Source of the DNA: Sphingomonas mucosissima
GTDB lineage: Bacteria; Pseudomonadota; Alphaproteobacteria; Sphingomonadales; Sphingomonadaceae
NCBI RefSeq assembly: GCF_002197665.1
Contig: NZ_NBBJ01000001.1
Span: forward strand, 1,302,001 to 1,366,000
Reading direction: 5' to 3'
DNA: 64,000 nt
Part shown: positions 37,501-44,915 of the stretch, one piece after another
How positions within the stretch are numbered: position 1 is the stretch's first letter
How the letters are laid out: every line of letters starts with the position of its first letter
Translations under genes and position numbers: made by a program
The notes under the pieces: generated by a model
Told to the model about the DNA's origin: nothing
Seen by the model: the letters and a program-made list of their open reading frames with translations, nothing else
Database searches by the model: none

Positions 37501-37743
37501 ATACCCTGGGTGAACCGCCTCGCACTGCGCCGCCATCGCTGCAGCGATGATCTGCTCGACCGACAGATAGGCGCCCGCTCCTTCCCCGGTCAGCGCGACC
37601 GCACCGTCCGTCGCCGCGACATGCGGTGCGTCCCGGTCATCGGCGGAAAAAACGGCAACGGTTCTCAGGCTGAGCGATGCTGCCGTTCGAGCGATGCGGA
37701 TGGCAATCTCGCCGCGGTTGGCGATTAGCAGGCTTTCGATGAT
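34582..37743 (-). CDS. Single-chain biotin-dependent acyl-CoA carboxylase (BC-BCCP-CT)
   Basis: Full product about 1053 residues. Modules in order: biotin carboxylase (1-450; SLLIANRGEIAIRIART, AVAGGGGRGIRVVHD, FLEVNPRLQVEHTVTEEVTG), biotinyl domain (about 470-540; EALKMQHA, biotinylated Lys) and carboxyltransferase (about 560-1050; YTEGGGGRPGDVD, GPAMIEGGGLGVYSP, MAGGSLHAGPFTVAWPTGEF). This is the layout of single-chain long-chain acyl-CoA carboxylases. The conserved N-terminus ESLLIANRGEIAIRI is coded but has no ATG/GTG/TTG before an in-frame stop; the codon where Met is expected is ATC at 37741-37743, just after GAGGGAGAGG. The first ATG (37536) would remove 69 conserved residues. The carboxylated acyl-CoA is unknown. 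Confidence 0.85.
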   Translation of the reverse strand: MIESLLIANRGEIAIRIARTAASLSLRTVAVFSADDRDAPHVAATDGAVALTGEGAGAYLSVEQIIAAAMAAQCEAVHPGYGFLSENPELAHACAEAGLIFIGPDADLLRLFGDKAAAKRHARLVGVPVLAEGDDVSGPVIVKAVAGGGGRGIRVVHDRLTLNAQLAAAGAEALAAFGSEEVLVERYVASARHIEVQLAGDAQGRVVTLGTRDCTLQRRHQKLIEIAPAQALDPGLSERIQDAAIRLLNGTGYVGLATAEFLVDRDFPSDHPDAFAFLEVNPRLQVEHTVTEEVTGLDLVALQLRLARGEPLPDAVPEPRGVAVQLRINAETIGNDGVPRASGGTISRLCAPGGPGIRIDGAAQSGFAANPRFDALIAKLIVHAADWEGALARARRAVAEYNIEGLATNLPLLAELLARPEVAELEIDTGWFDRNVASLVPSPALTHASADAESIVAPLSGVVVGIDVVVGDRVRAGMEVGTIEALKMQHAIVAPRSGVVRAIAARLGGVIEEGAVILSLDPADEEEVAVTLVENLDLDKIRTDLAEVHARHALGLDENRPEAMERRRRTNQRSARENLDDLFDPDSFIEYGALTIAAQRRRRSLDDLMRNTPADGMIGGVGTVNAGDHGEDAAKCLGLAYDYTVLAGTQGYNNHRKTDRLLGIAADLKLPIVFYTEGGGGRPGDVDSVGATGLDVPTFRSFAALSGTAPRIGITSGYAFAGNAVLFGSCDITIATRDAHIGVGGPAMIEGGGLGVYSPKQVGPVEVHWQSGAVDVLAEDEADATDLARRLLSFFQGRVSGGDAADQRLLRHIVPENRLRVFDMRKVIDGLFDKGSFVELRGGYAKGMITGLARLNGRAIGMIANDCRYLSGAVDAEGSDKAARFFQLCDAFGIPIVSLCDTPGFMVGPEAEKTAPIRRGARMFIVGSALSVPVFTVVIRKAYGLGAQAMAGGSLHAGPFTVAWPTGEFGGMGLEGAVRLGYRKELEAITDAKEREARYQQLVANSYERGKAVSVAQFLEIDAVIDPADTRKWLLRGLASTPARRSGRYIDTW

Positions 37744-37881
37744 GCCTCTCCCTCGTTTTCTACCTCTTTCAGGTCAGCCGCGTCGCGCATCAACCCCTTT
37801 CCTGCGACCCGCAGCTATGGCTAAGCCTTGGTGCCGACCACATCGGGGTGGATCATCGATCAGGTGAAGAATGATGTCAGC

Positions 37882-39141
37882 ATGAACCCGCGCCTCAAAT
37901 CGATCATCGGTGGCTCCACGGGCAATCTCGTCGAATGGTATGACTGGTACGCCTATGCCGCCTTTACGCTCTATTTCGCGCCGCACTTCTTCCCCGAGGG
38001 GGACCAGACTGCGCAGCTCTTGAGCGCGGCGGCGGTATTTGCTGTCGGTTTCGTGATGCGGCCGATCGGCGCCTGGGTCATGGGCGTCTATGCCGATCGG
38101 CGCGGTCGCAAGGCTGGCCTCACGCTCTCGGTCACGCTGATGTGCGCCGGCTCGTTCCTGATCGCGATCACGCCGGGCTACGAGACGATCGGCGTCTTCG
38201 CGCCGGCGTTGCTGGTCGTTGCTCGGCTGATGCAGGGGCTGTCGGTGGGCGGGGAATATGGCGCCAGCGCCACATATTTGTCGGAAATGGCTGGGCGTCA
38301 TCGACGCGGTTTCTTCTCTAGCTTTCAATATGTTACGCTAATTGCGGGTCAGCTCACTGCGCTGCTCGTCCTCATTGTGCTGCAATCGATTATGAGCGAG
38401 GCCGCACTCGATGCCTGGGGCTGGCGCATCCCGTTTGCGGTCGGCGGCGTCTTGGCGATTGTCGTGTTCCGCATCCGCCGCGGCCTGGCCGAGACGGAAA
38501 GCTTCAAGCGTGCGGAAGGGCCAAAGTCGGGTTTCTGGACGCTCATCACCCATCATCCGCGCGAGACCGTGACGGTGATGCTGCTCACCGCCGGTGGCAC
38601 GCTCGCCTTCTATGCTTACTCGATCTACATGCAGAAATTCTTGGTCAACACCAGCGGCTTCGATCGCCAAACGGCGAGCCAGATCAACGCCGCGACGCTT
38701 TTCATTTTCATGTGTTTGCAGCCACTTGCCGGTGGACTTAGCGATCGCGTCGGAAGAAAGCCGCTGATGGTCGGCTTCGGGATTTTGGGAGTGCTCGCGA
38801 CCTATCCCATCTTCGCCGCGCTGGAGACAGTGCGCAGCCCGTTGGTCGCCGGATTGCTGGTGATGGCGGCGCTGGTGATCGTTACTGGCTACACCTCGAT
38901 CAACGCCGTGGTGAAGGCGGAGCTGTTTCCCGCCAATATTCGGGCGCTGGGCGTGGCCCTGCCCTATGCGCTGGCGAACACGGTCTTTGGCGGCACCGCG
39001 GAATATGTCGCCTTGTCGTTCAAGAACGCGGGCTGGGAGCGCGGATTTTACTGGTATGTCAGTGCGATGATCGCGATATCTCTCATCGTTTATATTCGCA
39101 TGCGTGACACGCGCATGACGAGCCGGATCACCGAGGACTGA
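37882..39141 (+). CDS. MFS transporter, metabolite:H+ symporter (MHS) type
   Basis: This 419-residue, 12-helix inner-membrane protein has the MHS-family start IIGGSTGNLVEWYDWYAYA and the loop 2-3 motif GVYADRRGRKAGLTLSV. It also has RLMQGLSVGGEYGASATYL and the C-half repeat SDRVGRKPLMVGFG. The family (KgtP, ProP, citrate, dicarboxylate and aromatic-acid porters) imports organic acids with protons. ATG 37882 gives the usual N-terminus; the longer frame from 37828 adds non-conserved sequence. It is divergent from the acyl-CoA carboxylase gene, so both may respond to one substrate (inference). Its end overlaps the convergent 2Fe-2S gene by 14 nt. Confidence 0.9.
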   Translation: MNPRLKSIIGGSTGNLVEWYDWYAYAAFTLYFAPHFFPEGDQTAQLLSAAAVFAVGFVMRPIGAWVMGVYADRRGRKAGLTLSVTLMCAGSFLIAITPGYETIGVFAPALLVVARLMQGLSVGGEYGASATYLSEMAGRHRRGFFSSFQYVTLIAGQLTALLVLIVLQSIMSEAALDAWGWRIPFAVGGVLAIVVFRIRRGLAETESFKRAEGPKSGFWTLITHHPRETVTVMLLTAGGTLAFYAYSIYMQKFLVNTSGFDRQTASQINAATLFIFMCLQPLAGGLSDRVGRKPLMVGFGILGVLATYPIFAALETVRSPLVAGLLVMAALVIVTGYTSINAVVKAELFPANIRALGVALPYALANTVFGGTAEYVALSFKNAGWERGFYWYVSAMIAISLIVYIRMRDTRMTSRITED

Positions 39142-39664
39142 GCGCCGGCACGCTGCGCGCGGCCTCTGCCGGGTCGATGCCCGGACGCGGGACGGCGGGC
39201 AATGTCTCGTCGCCGCGGGCCGCCCGAGCGGCTCGTTGAATCGCCTCGACAAGCCGTGGATAGATGCCGCAGCGGCAAACATTGGTGATCGCCTGGCGAA
39301 TCTTGGCCTCGGACGGGTCACGATCGGCCTTGATCAAGACCGCTGCGGCCATCACGATCCCGGGGATGCAATAGCCGCACTGGACGACGTTGCCGGCCAG
39401 CAGCGCCGCCTGCACGGGATGCGCCCGGTCGCGCGACAGCCCCTCGACCGTGGTGACGAAGCTCCCCTCCACTTGCGCCAGCGTCACCTGGCAGGAGCGA
39501 ACGGCGCGCCCGTCGACGTCGACGGTGCACGCCCCGCAACTCCCCGTGCCGCAGCCGTATTTGGCGCCCGTCAGGTTGGACGCGTCGCGGAGCGCCCACA
39601 GCAGCGGCGTGGCCGGGTCGAGGCGATATTCGATCGCCTCGTTGTTCACGGTGAGTCTCGGCAT
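39128..39664 (-). CDS. 2Fe-2S small subunit of a xanthine-oxidase-family dehydrogenase (IorA/CoxS-like), orphan
   Basis: This 178-residue protein has both clusters of the family. The plant-type site is GAKYGCGTGSCGACTVDVDG plus RSCQ. The second site is VQCGYCIPGIVMAA followed by TNVCRCGIYPRLVEAI. This is the small subunit of enzymes such as isoquinoline 1-oxidoreductase or aldehyde dehydrogenases. No molybdenum-binding large subunit or FAD subunit is nearby, so its partner is elsewhere or the operon has decayed. It lies 6 bp downstream of the AMACR-like gene. Its last 30 or so residues are a low-complexity Ala/Pro/Arg tail. Confidence 0.9.
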   Translation of the reverse strand: MPRLTVNNEAIEYRLDPATPLLWALRDASNLTGAKYGCGTGSCGACTVDVDGRAVRSCQVTLAQVEGSFVTTVEGLSRDRAHPVQAALLAGNVVQCGYCIPGIVMAAAVLIKADRDPSEAKIRQAITNVCRCGIYPRLVEAIQRAARAARGDETLPAVPRPGIDPAEAARSVPALSPR

Positions 39665-39670
39665 CGCGGC

Positions 39671-40795
39671 TCAATAGCCGAGCGCGGCGACCTCCGCATC
39701 ATCGAAGCCGAGGCTGCGTAGTACCGCCGCATCCTGCCGCTCGCCACCAAGCGTCGGCGCCACCGTCCCGCTCTTCGAATAGCGCGGCGCCGGCGCCGGC
39801 TGCTTGATCCCGTTCACCTCGGTGAAGGTGCCGCGCGCCTGGTTGTGCGCGTCGTTATAGGCGTCGTCGAAGCCAAGCACCGGCGCGAAGCACACGTCAT
39901 GGCCCTTGAACGCGGCAACCCATTCGTCCCGCGACTTGGTCTTGAACAGCGCGGTCAGCTCGTCCTTCAGCGCCGGCCATTGGCGGGCGTCCATCTGCGC
40001 GGCCCATTTGTCGTCGCTGAGGCCCATGACGGTGCGGAACTCGGCGTAGAATTGCGGCTCGATCGCGCCGAGCGAGATGAACTTGCCATCGCTCGTCTCA
40101 TAGGTGTCGTAGAAATGCGCGGCGGTATCGAGCAAATTGGTGCCGCGCTCGTCGCTCCACCGCCCCATGCCGCGGAAGCCCCACATCATCGTCATCAGCA
40201 CCGCGGAACCATCGGTCATCGCGGCATCGACCACCTGCCCCTCCCCGGTTCGCGCGGCATGGAGGAGCGCGGCGAGCATGCCATACGCCAAGAACATGCC
40301 GCCGCCGCCGAAGTCACCCACCATGTTGATCGGCGGCGTCGGCTTCTCGCCCTTGCGCCCGAAGGCGTGGAGGGCGCCCGAGATCGCGATATAATTGATG
40401 TCGTGGCCCGGCTCCGGCGCCATCGGGCCATATTGGCCCCAGCCGGTCATGCGGCCGTAGACGAGCTTCGGATTGTCCGCGAGCAGCAAGTCCGGACCGA
40501 GGCCCAGCCGCTCCATCACGCCCGGGCGATAGCCCTCGATGATCGCGTCCGCGCCCTTCACGATCTTGCGCACCGCCTCGATCGCCTTGGGGTTCTTCAG
40601 GTCCATGCCGATCGATTTGCGGCTGCGCAGCAGCGGGTCCTTGCTGTCGATCGAAATGCCGCTGCCACCCTTCACCGGGCGGTCGATCCGGATCACTTCC
40701 GCGCCATGGTCCGCCAGCATCATGCCGGCAAACGGGCCGGGGCCGATCCCGGCGAACTCAACGATACGGATGCCGGCGAGGGGCGCGTTGCTCAC
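39671..40795 (-). CDS. Alpha-methylacyl-CoA racemase (CoA-transferase III fold)
   Basis: This 374-residue enzyme starts with GTG at 40795 behind GGGAGAGA; a longer frame to 40852 is not conserved. N-terminal IRIVEFAGIGPGPFAGMMLA and RIDRP are typical of racemases. The catalytic residues match the racemase branch: the His in PGHDINYIAISGALHAFG and the Asp in MVGDFGGGGMFLAYG. This distinguishes it from transferases. It inverts 2-methyl-branched acyl-CoA thioesters, needed for branched lipid or sterol side-chain breakdown. The orphan 2Fe-2S gene follows after 6 bp. Confidence 0.88.
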   Translation of the reverse strand: MSNAPLAGIRIVEFAGIGPGPFAGMMLADHGAEVIRIDRPVKGGSGISIDSKDPLLRSRKSIGMDLKNPKAIEAVRKIVKGADAIIEGYRPGVMERLGLGPDLLLADNPKLVYGRMTGWGQYGPMAPEPGHDINYIAISGALHAFGRKGEKPTPPINMVGDFGGGGMFLAYGMLAALLHAARTGEGQVVDAAMTDGSAVLMTMMWGFRGMGRWSDERGTNLLDTAAHFYDTYETSDGKFISLGAIEPQFYAEFRTVMGLSDDKWAAQMDARQWPALKDELTALFKTKSRDEWVAAFKGHDVCFAPVLGFDDAYNDAHNQARGTFTEVNGIKQPAPAPRYSKSGTVAPTLGGERQDAAVLRSLGFDDAEVAALGY

Positions 40796-40892
40796 GATGT
40801 GTCTCTCCCGATTGATTTGACGGGAGGCGTATCGCGGCAGAACGGCGAGCACAACAAAAGTTATGCTGACCCGATACCAGCCACGGCCGGTC

Positions 40893-40985
40893 GTTATTTC
40901 TGCGAAGGCGGGAATTCATAGCCGGCACCGCCGCCGCTCCATCGCCGAAGCTGCGTATATGGATCCCCGCCTCCGCGGGGATAAC
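40893..40985. repeat. Dispersed-type imperfect inverted repeat (family A)
   Basis: Two 28-nt arms, 40893-40920 and 40958-40985, are imperfect reverse complements around a 37-nt loop. The arm core is the GCGAAGGCGGGA / CCCGCCTCCGCGG type. It lies between two minus-strand CoA-transferase-family genes. The form is that of REP/BIME-like elements common in sphingomonads; this attribution is from general knowledge. Confidence 0.65.
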
Positions 40986-40998
40986 GAAGATGGTGGAG

Positions 40999-42111
40999 TT
41001 AACCGCGAACGAGCGGCGGCGCGCCCTTGTCCAGCGCCAGATCCGCGCCGGTGAACTGGATCGGCGTGCGCAGCCCGGCGATCGGCAGCGTCTCGTTCAT
41101 CGGCAGCACCATGCCGCGCGCCTGCACCTGCGGATCGTTCAGCGCCTGCTCGACGGTGTTGATCGGACCCGCGGGCACCCCGGCCACCTCCAGCCTTGCG
41201 AGCAGATCGTCGCGCGTAAAGGTGCGGCAGCGCTCCTCGATCAACGCAAACAAGGGCGTGCGATGCTCGATCCGGCCTGCGTTGGTGTCCCAACGCGGAT
41301 CCGGCCCGATCCCGACGATCGCGGCGAAGCGGTGATATTGCGCGTCATTGCCCACAGCCAGGATGAACCAGCCGTCGCTGGTCGGGAACACGGCATAAGG
41401 GCTGACGTTCGCATGGGCATTGCCCATCCGCGCTGGGTTCTCCCCGCTCGCAAAGTAATTCGCCGCCTGGTTCGCCAGCACGCCGACCATCGTGTCGAGC
41501 AGGGCGCAATCGACCTGCTGCCCGCGCCCGGTGCGGGCGCGCATCATCAGCGCTGCCTGGATGCCGATCGTCGCATAGAGCCCGGTCATGATGTCGGCGA
41601 AGGCCACGCCGATCTTCTGCGGTGCGCCGTCCGGCTCCCCCGTCAGCGACATGATGCCGCCCATCCCCTGGATGATGAAATCATAACCGGCGCGGTGGGC
41701 ATAAGGCCCGGTCTGGCCGAAGCCGGTGATGGAGCAATAAACGAGCCGCGGATGATCGGGCGCCAAGCTCGCATAATCGAGCCCGTATTTGGCGAGCCCG
41801 CCGACCTTAAAATTTTCGATCACCACGTCGGCGTCGGCGATCAGCGCCTTCACCCGAGCGACATCCTCCGGCTTGGTGAAGTCGGCTACGACGCTCGTCT
41901 TGCCGCGGTTGCACGCATGGTAATAAGCGGCTGCCCGGTCGCCATCATGCTCCACGAACGGGGGGCCCCAGGTGCGTGTGTCGTCGCCCGCGGGGCTCTG
42001 TACCTTGATCACCTCGGCGCCGAGATCGGCCAGGATCTGCCCCGCCCAGGGCCCGGCAAGGATGCGGGCAAGCTCGACGACCTTGATGCCCTTGAGCGGG
42101 GTTTCCTTCAT
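40999..42111 (-). CDS. CaiB/BaiF-type CoA-transferase, probably glutarate/dicarboxylate-specific
   Basis: This 370-residue family III CoA-transferase has KVVELARILAGPWAGQILAD and AEVIKVQSP. The catalytic Asp lies in GVAFADIMTGLYATIG, and LLDTMVGVLANQAANY follows. It lies 10 bp downstream of the glutaryl-CoA dehydrogenase gene on the same strand. That pairing resembles the dicarboxylate CoA-transferase SUGCT and GCDH of mammals, so activation of glutarate (for example from lysine) with succinyl-CoA is the likely job (inference from context). Start ATG 42111. Confidence 0.87.
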   Translation of the reverse strand: MKETPLKGIKVVELARILAGPWAGQILADLGAEVIKVQSPAGDDTRTWGPPFVEHDGDRAAAYYHACNRGKTSVVADFTKPEDVARVKALIADADVVIENFKVGGLAKYGLDYASLAPDHPRLVYCSITGFGQTGPYAHRAGYDFIIQGMGGIMSLTGEPDGAPQKIGVAFADIMTGLYATIGIQAALMMRARTGRGQQVDCALLDTMVGVLANQAANYFASGENPARMGNAHANVSPYAVFPTSDGWFILAVGNDAQYHRFAAIVGIGPDPRWDTNAGRIEHRTPLFALIEERCRTFTRDDLLARLEVAGVPAGPINTVEQALNDPQVQARGMVLPMNETLPIAGLRTPIQFTGADLALDKGAPPLVRG

Positions 42112-42121
42112 CTGCCGGCGC

Positions 42122-43306
42122 TCAGAACGCGGCGATGCCGGTGATCGCGCGGCCGAGGATCAGCGCGTGGACGTCATGCGCGCCCTCATAGGTATTCACC
42201 GTTTCAAGGTTCATCACGTGGCGCATCACCTGGTATTCGCCCGAAATGCCGTTGCCGCCGTGCATGTCACGCGACACGCGGGCGATATCCAGCGCCTTGC
42301 CGACATTGTTGCGCTTCACGATCGAAACCATTTCCGGCGCGAACCGGCCCTCGTCCATCAGCCGGCCGACGCGCAATGACGCCTGAAGGCCGAGCGCGAT
42401 CTCGGTTTGCATGTCGGCAAGCTTCTTCTGATACAACTGCCGGCCCGCAAGCGGGGTGCCGAACTGCTGGCGATCGAGGCCATATTGCCGCGCGGCGTGC
42501 ATGCAGAATTCAGCGGCACCGAGCGCCCCCCAGCTGATGCCGTAGCGCGCGCGGTTGAGGCAGCCAAACGGTCCTTTCAGCCCCTGCACCTCGGGCAGCA
42601 GCGCGTCCTCGCCGACCTCGACATCCTCCAGCACGATCATGCCGGTGATCGATGCGCGCAAGCTGAGCTTGCCCTCGATCTTGGGCGCGGACAGCCCCTT
42701 CATGCCCTTTTCGAGAACGAAGCCACGGATGCCGCCGCCATGCGCATCGCTCTTCGCCCAAACCACGAAGACGTCGGCGATCGGCGAATTGCTGATCCAC
42801 GTCTTGGCGCCGTTCAGGACATAGCCGCCGTCGGTCTTCACCGCGCGGGTCTTCATGCCGCCGGGGTCGGAGCCGGCGTCGGGCTCGGTCAGGCCGAAGC
42901 AGCCGATCCACTCACCGCTGGCGAGCTTGGGCAGATACTTCCGCTTCTGCTCTTCCGAGCCATAAGCATGGATCGGATACATCACGAGGCTCGACTGGAC
43001 GCTCATCATCGAGCGGTAGCCCGAGTCGATCCGCTCCACTTCGCGCGCGACCAGGCCGTAGGCCACGTAGGAGGCGCCAACGCCGCCATATTCTTCCGGG
43101 ATCGTCGGGCCGAGCAAGCCGAGCTCACCCATCTCGCGGAAGATCGCAGGGTCGGTATGCTCGTTCGCAAATGCGTCGATGATGCGCGGCGCCAGCTTCT
43201 CCTGCGCATAGGCGCGCGCCGTGTCGCGCACCATCCGCTCGTCCTCGCTCAGTTGCTCGTCAAGCAGGAAGGGATCAGCCCAATCGAACGCGCCCATGCC
43301 GGCCAT
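42122..43306 (-). CDS. gcdH: Glutaryl-CoA dehydrogenase
   Basis: This 394-residue FAD enzyme oxidises and decarboxylates glutaryl-CoA to crotonyl-CoA. The N-terminus [20 protein letters not shown] and the blocks [58 protein letters not shown] and [20 protein letters not shown] (catalytic Glu) are GcdH signatures that separate it from other acyl-CoA dehydrogenases. ATG 43306 has GGAGTGA upstream. It is co-directional with the CoA-transferase downstream. An inverted repeat and the DUF6285 gene lie upstream. Confidence 0.95.
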   Translation of the reverse strand: MAGMGAFDWADPFLLDEQLSEDERMVRDTARAYAQEKLAPRIIDAFANEHTDPAIFREMGELGLLGPTIPEEYGGVGASYVAYGLVAREVERIDSGYRSMMSVQSSLVMYPIHAYGSEEQKRKYLPKLASGEWIGCFGLTEPDAGSDPGGMKTRAVKTDGGYVLNGAKTWISNSPIADVFVVWAKSDAHGGGIRGFVLEKGMKGLSAPKIEGKLSLRASITGMIVLEDVEVGEDALLPEVQGLKGPFGCLNRARYGISWGALGAAEFCMHAARQYGLDRQQFGTPLAGRQLYQKKLADMQTEIALGLQASLRVGRLMDEGRFAPEMVSIVKRNNVGKALDIARVSRDMHGGNGISGEYQVMRHVMNLETVNTYEGAHDVHALILGRAITGIAAF

Positions 43307-43350
43307 GTCATCACTCCATCGAAGATCAGGAGCGAAGACGCCCCCACCGG

Positions 43351-43434
43351 CCCGTTCGTGCTGAGCTTGTCAAAGCACGGGCAAGCAGCGCTGCGCGTGG
43401 TGACACGTCCTTCGACAGTCTCAGGGCGAACGGG
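43351..43434. repeat. Dispersed-type imperfect inverted repeat (family B)
   Basis: Arms CCCGTTCGTGCTGAGCTTGT (start of the left arm at 43351) and its imperfect reverse complement ending CAGGGCGAACGGG (43434) flank a short loop. It lies between gcdH and the DUF6285 gene, both on the minus strand, and may act as a terminator-like or REP-type element. The sequence differs from the family A repeat at 40893. Confidence 0.65.
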
Positions 43435-43467
43435 TGTTTGTGGAGCGGCTATAGCGGCTTGCGCGGA

Positions 43468-43812
43468 TCAGCCAAGCGTATGGGCGTACTTCGGCTGGTC
43501 AATCGCGATGGTATCGAGCGCCGCCGCCTTGAGGTGCGCAACCAGTGCGGGATCATCGGGCGCGATCGTCCCGCTGCGGATCGCTTCGACCAGCGCCGCG
43601 TCCAGCTCCACGCGCGTGCCGTCCCGGCCAAGCAGCGCGCGCATCCGCACCACCGCGCGCGCATCGGCGGCGGGGCTCAGCGCCATGTCGCGCGCCGCGA
43701 TCTCCAGCGCGTTACGGGCGACTCGCAGACCGAAGACGCTGGCGCTGCCATCGACCGGCAGCCATTGCGCGACGCCCGCCACCAGTTCCTGCGCCGTGGG
43801 GTGCGTGATCAT
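43468..43812 (-). CDS. Small DUF6285-type protein, LvaB-like partner of the APH kinase
   Basis: This 114-residue protein begins MITHPTAQELVAGVAQWLP and continues RVARNALEIAARDMALSP and MRALLGRDG. It has no catalytic motif that I recognise. Its ATG overlaps the stop of the APH-family kinase gene (ATGA), so they are co-translated. Small proteins of this type accompany APH-like kinases in acyl-CoA operons. In the Pseudomonas putida levulinate pathway the small protein LvaB is needed for activity of kinase LvaA. The family link is from memory of gene order and size, so moderate. An unrelated longer frame to 44307 is rejected. Confidence 0.75.
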   Translation of the reverse strand: MITHPTAQELVAGVAQWLPVDGSASVFGLRVARNALEIAARDMALSPAADARAVVRMRALLGRDGTRVELDAALVEAIRSGTIAPDDPALVAHLKAAALDTIAIDQPKYAHTLG

Positions 43813-44825
43813 GCCGCGTTCCTCTCGATGATCGCCACGATGTCGGCTTCCGTCTCGGACAGGCGCCGCCCGATCACGCCGCGCTCGGGCCCGGCGCTCG
43901 GATCGGAGGCGAAGCTGGCGTACATGCCCATCGTCATCACGCCCCATTTGAGGCTGCCGAGCATGGACCAGAAATCGACTCGCGCCGCGCTGATCGGCTC
44001 GCCGCCCGCCTCGGCATAGCCGTCGAGCAGGTCCTGCACGTCGCCGAACCCGCCGACGTAGCGATCGGGCCGGCCGAACTTCCAGCTGTTGGTGCACAGC
44101 CACCCCATGTCCTCCGCCGGGTCGCCGACATGCACCAGCTCCCAGTCGAGCACCGCGACCAGCCCCTCGTCGGGATCGACCATGATGTTGCCGTTGCGGA
44201 AGTCGCCATGGACGAAGCGTGACGTCACCTTCTCCTTGGGCAGGCGCTTTTCCAGCCAGCGGAACGCCGCTTCGATCGTCGGCCGCACCGCCCCGGTAGC
44301 GCGCCACGTCGCCTCGTAATTCGCGAGCGTCGTTGCGGCGTCGGTCTGGTCCAGGCCTGATAGCGGCTCAACCGAGTGGATGCGGGCGAGCGCCGCGCCG
44401 CATTGCCGCGCGAGCTTGCCGCGGGCCGGCTCGAAGGCGGGATCGCTGGTGATCTTCTTGCCCAGAGTCTCGCCGGCGACGCGGTGCATGACATAGGCTT
44501 CGTCCAGCCCGTCCGCCTCCTCGTCGCACACATAGGTGACGATCGGCGCCGGCACCCCCTCCTCCGCGGCGCGGGCGATCGCCTCCGCCTCGCGCCGCAG
44601 CGGTGGTTTCGAGACGGCGGAATATTCCACTACGCGCGTCCGTCGCCGCAGGATCAGCGGGGTCTTCACCTCGCCCTCGCCCACCACGTCGAACGCCCAT
44701 GTCTCCATGCTCGCGCCGCCGGTCAGCCGTACCAGATTCTCGACCCGCTCAGCCCCCGGGGCCATGCGCGGTGCCAGCGCGGACAGCCGCCGCGCCAACT
44801 CGTCTTTCGAAAGCCTCTCCGCCAT
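43809..44825 (-). CDS. APH-family kinase, LvaA/ACAD10-11 kinase-like
   Basis: This 338-residue protein-kinase-fold phosphotransferase has the nucleotide-binding RLTGGASMETWAFDV and the Brenner motif FVHGDFRNGNIMVDPDEG. The metal motif is VAVLDWELVHVGDPAEDMGWL. Enzymes of this type are fused to acyl-CoA dehydrogenases in mammalian ACAD10/11, or paired with them in bacteria, and phosphorylate 4-hydroxyacyl-CoAs. Here a DUF6285 gene overlaps its end and an acyl-CoA dehydrogenase gene is divergent 90 bp away. ATG 44825 follows GAGGTG; the longer frame to 44882 extends into the intergenic region. Antibiotic phosphorylation is unlikely. Confidence 0.87.
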   Translation of the reverse strand: MAERLSKDELARRLSALAPRMAPGAERVENLVRLTGGASMETWAFDVVGEGEVKTPLILRRRTRVVEYSAVSKPPLRREAEAIARAAEEGVPAPIVTYVCDEEADGLDEAYVMHRVAGETLGKKITSDPAFEPARGKLARQCGAALARIHSVEPLSGLDQTDAATTLANYEATWRATGAVRPTIEAAFRWLEKRLPKEKVTSRFVHGDFRNGNIMVDPDEGLVAVLDWELVHVGDPAEDMGWLCTNSWKFGRPDRYVGGFGDVQDLLDGYAEAGGEPISAARVDFWSMLGSLKWGVMTMGMYASFASDPSAGPERGVIGRRLSETEADIVAIIERNAA

Positions 44826-44915
44826 CGCACCTCGGCTTGTTTGATTTAGGGGCTTTAAAATCTCTGCCGGGCCGCTACGCAAGTTAAAAGAGTCGACTTA
44901 ATTCGGGAGAGGGCC

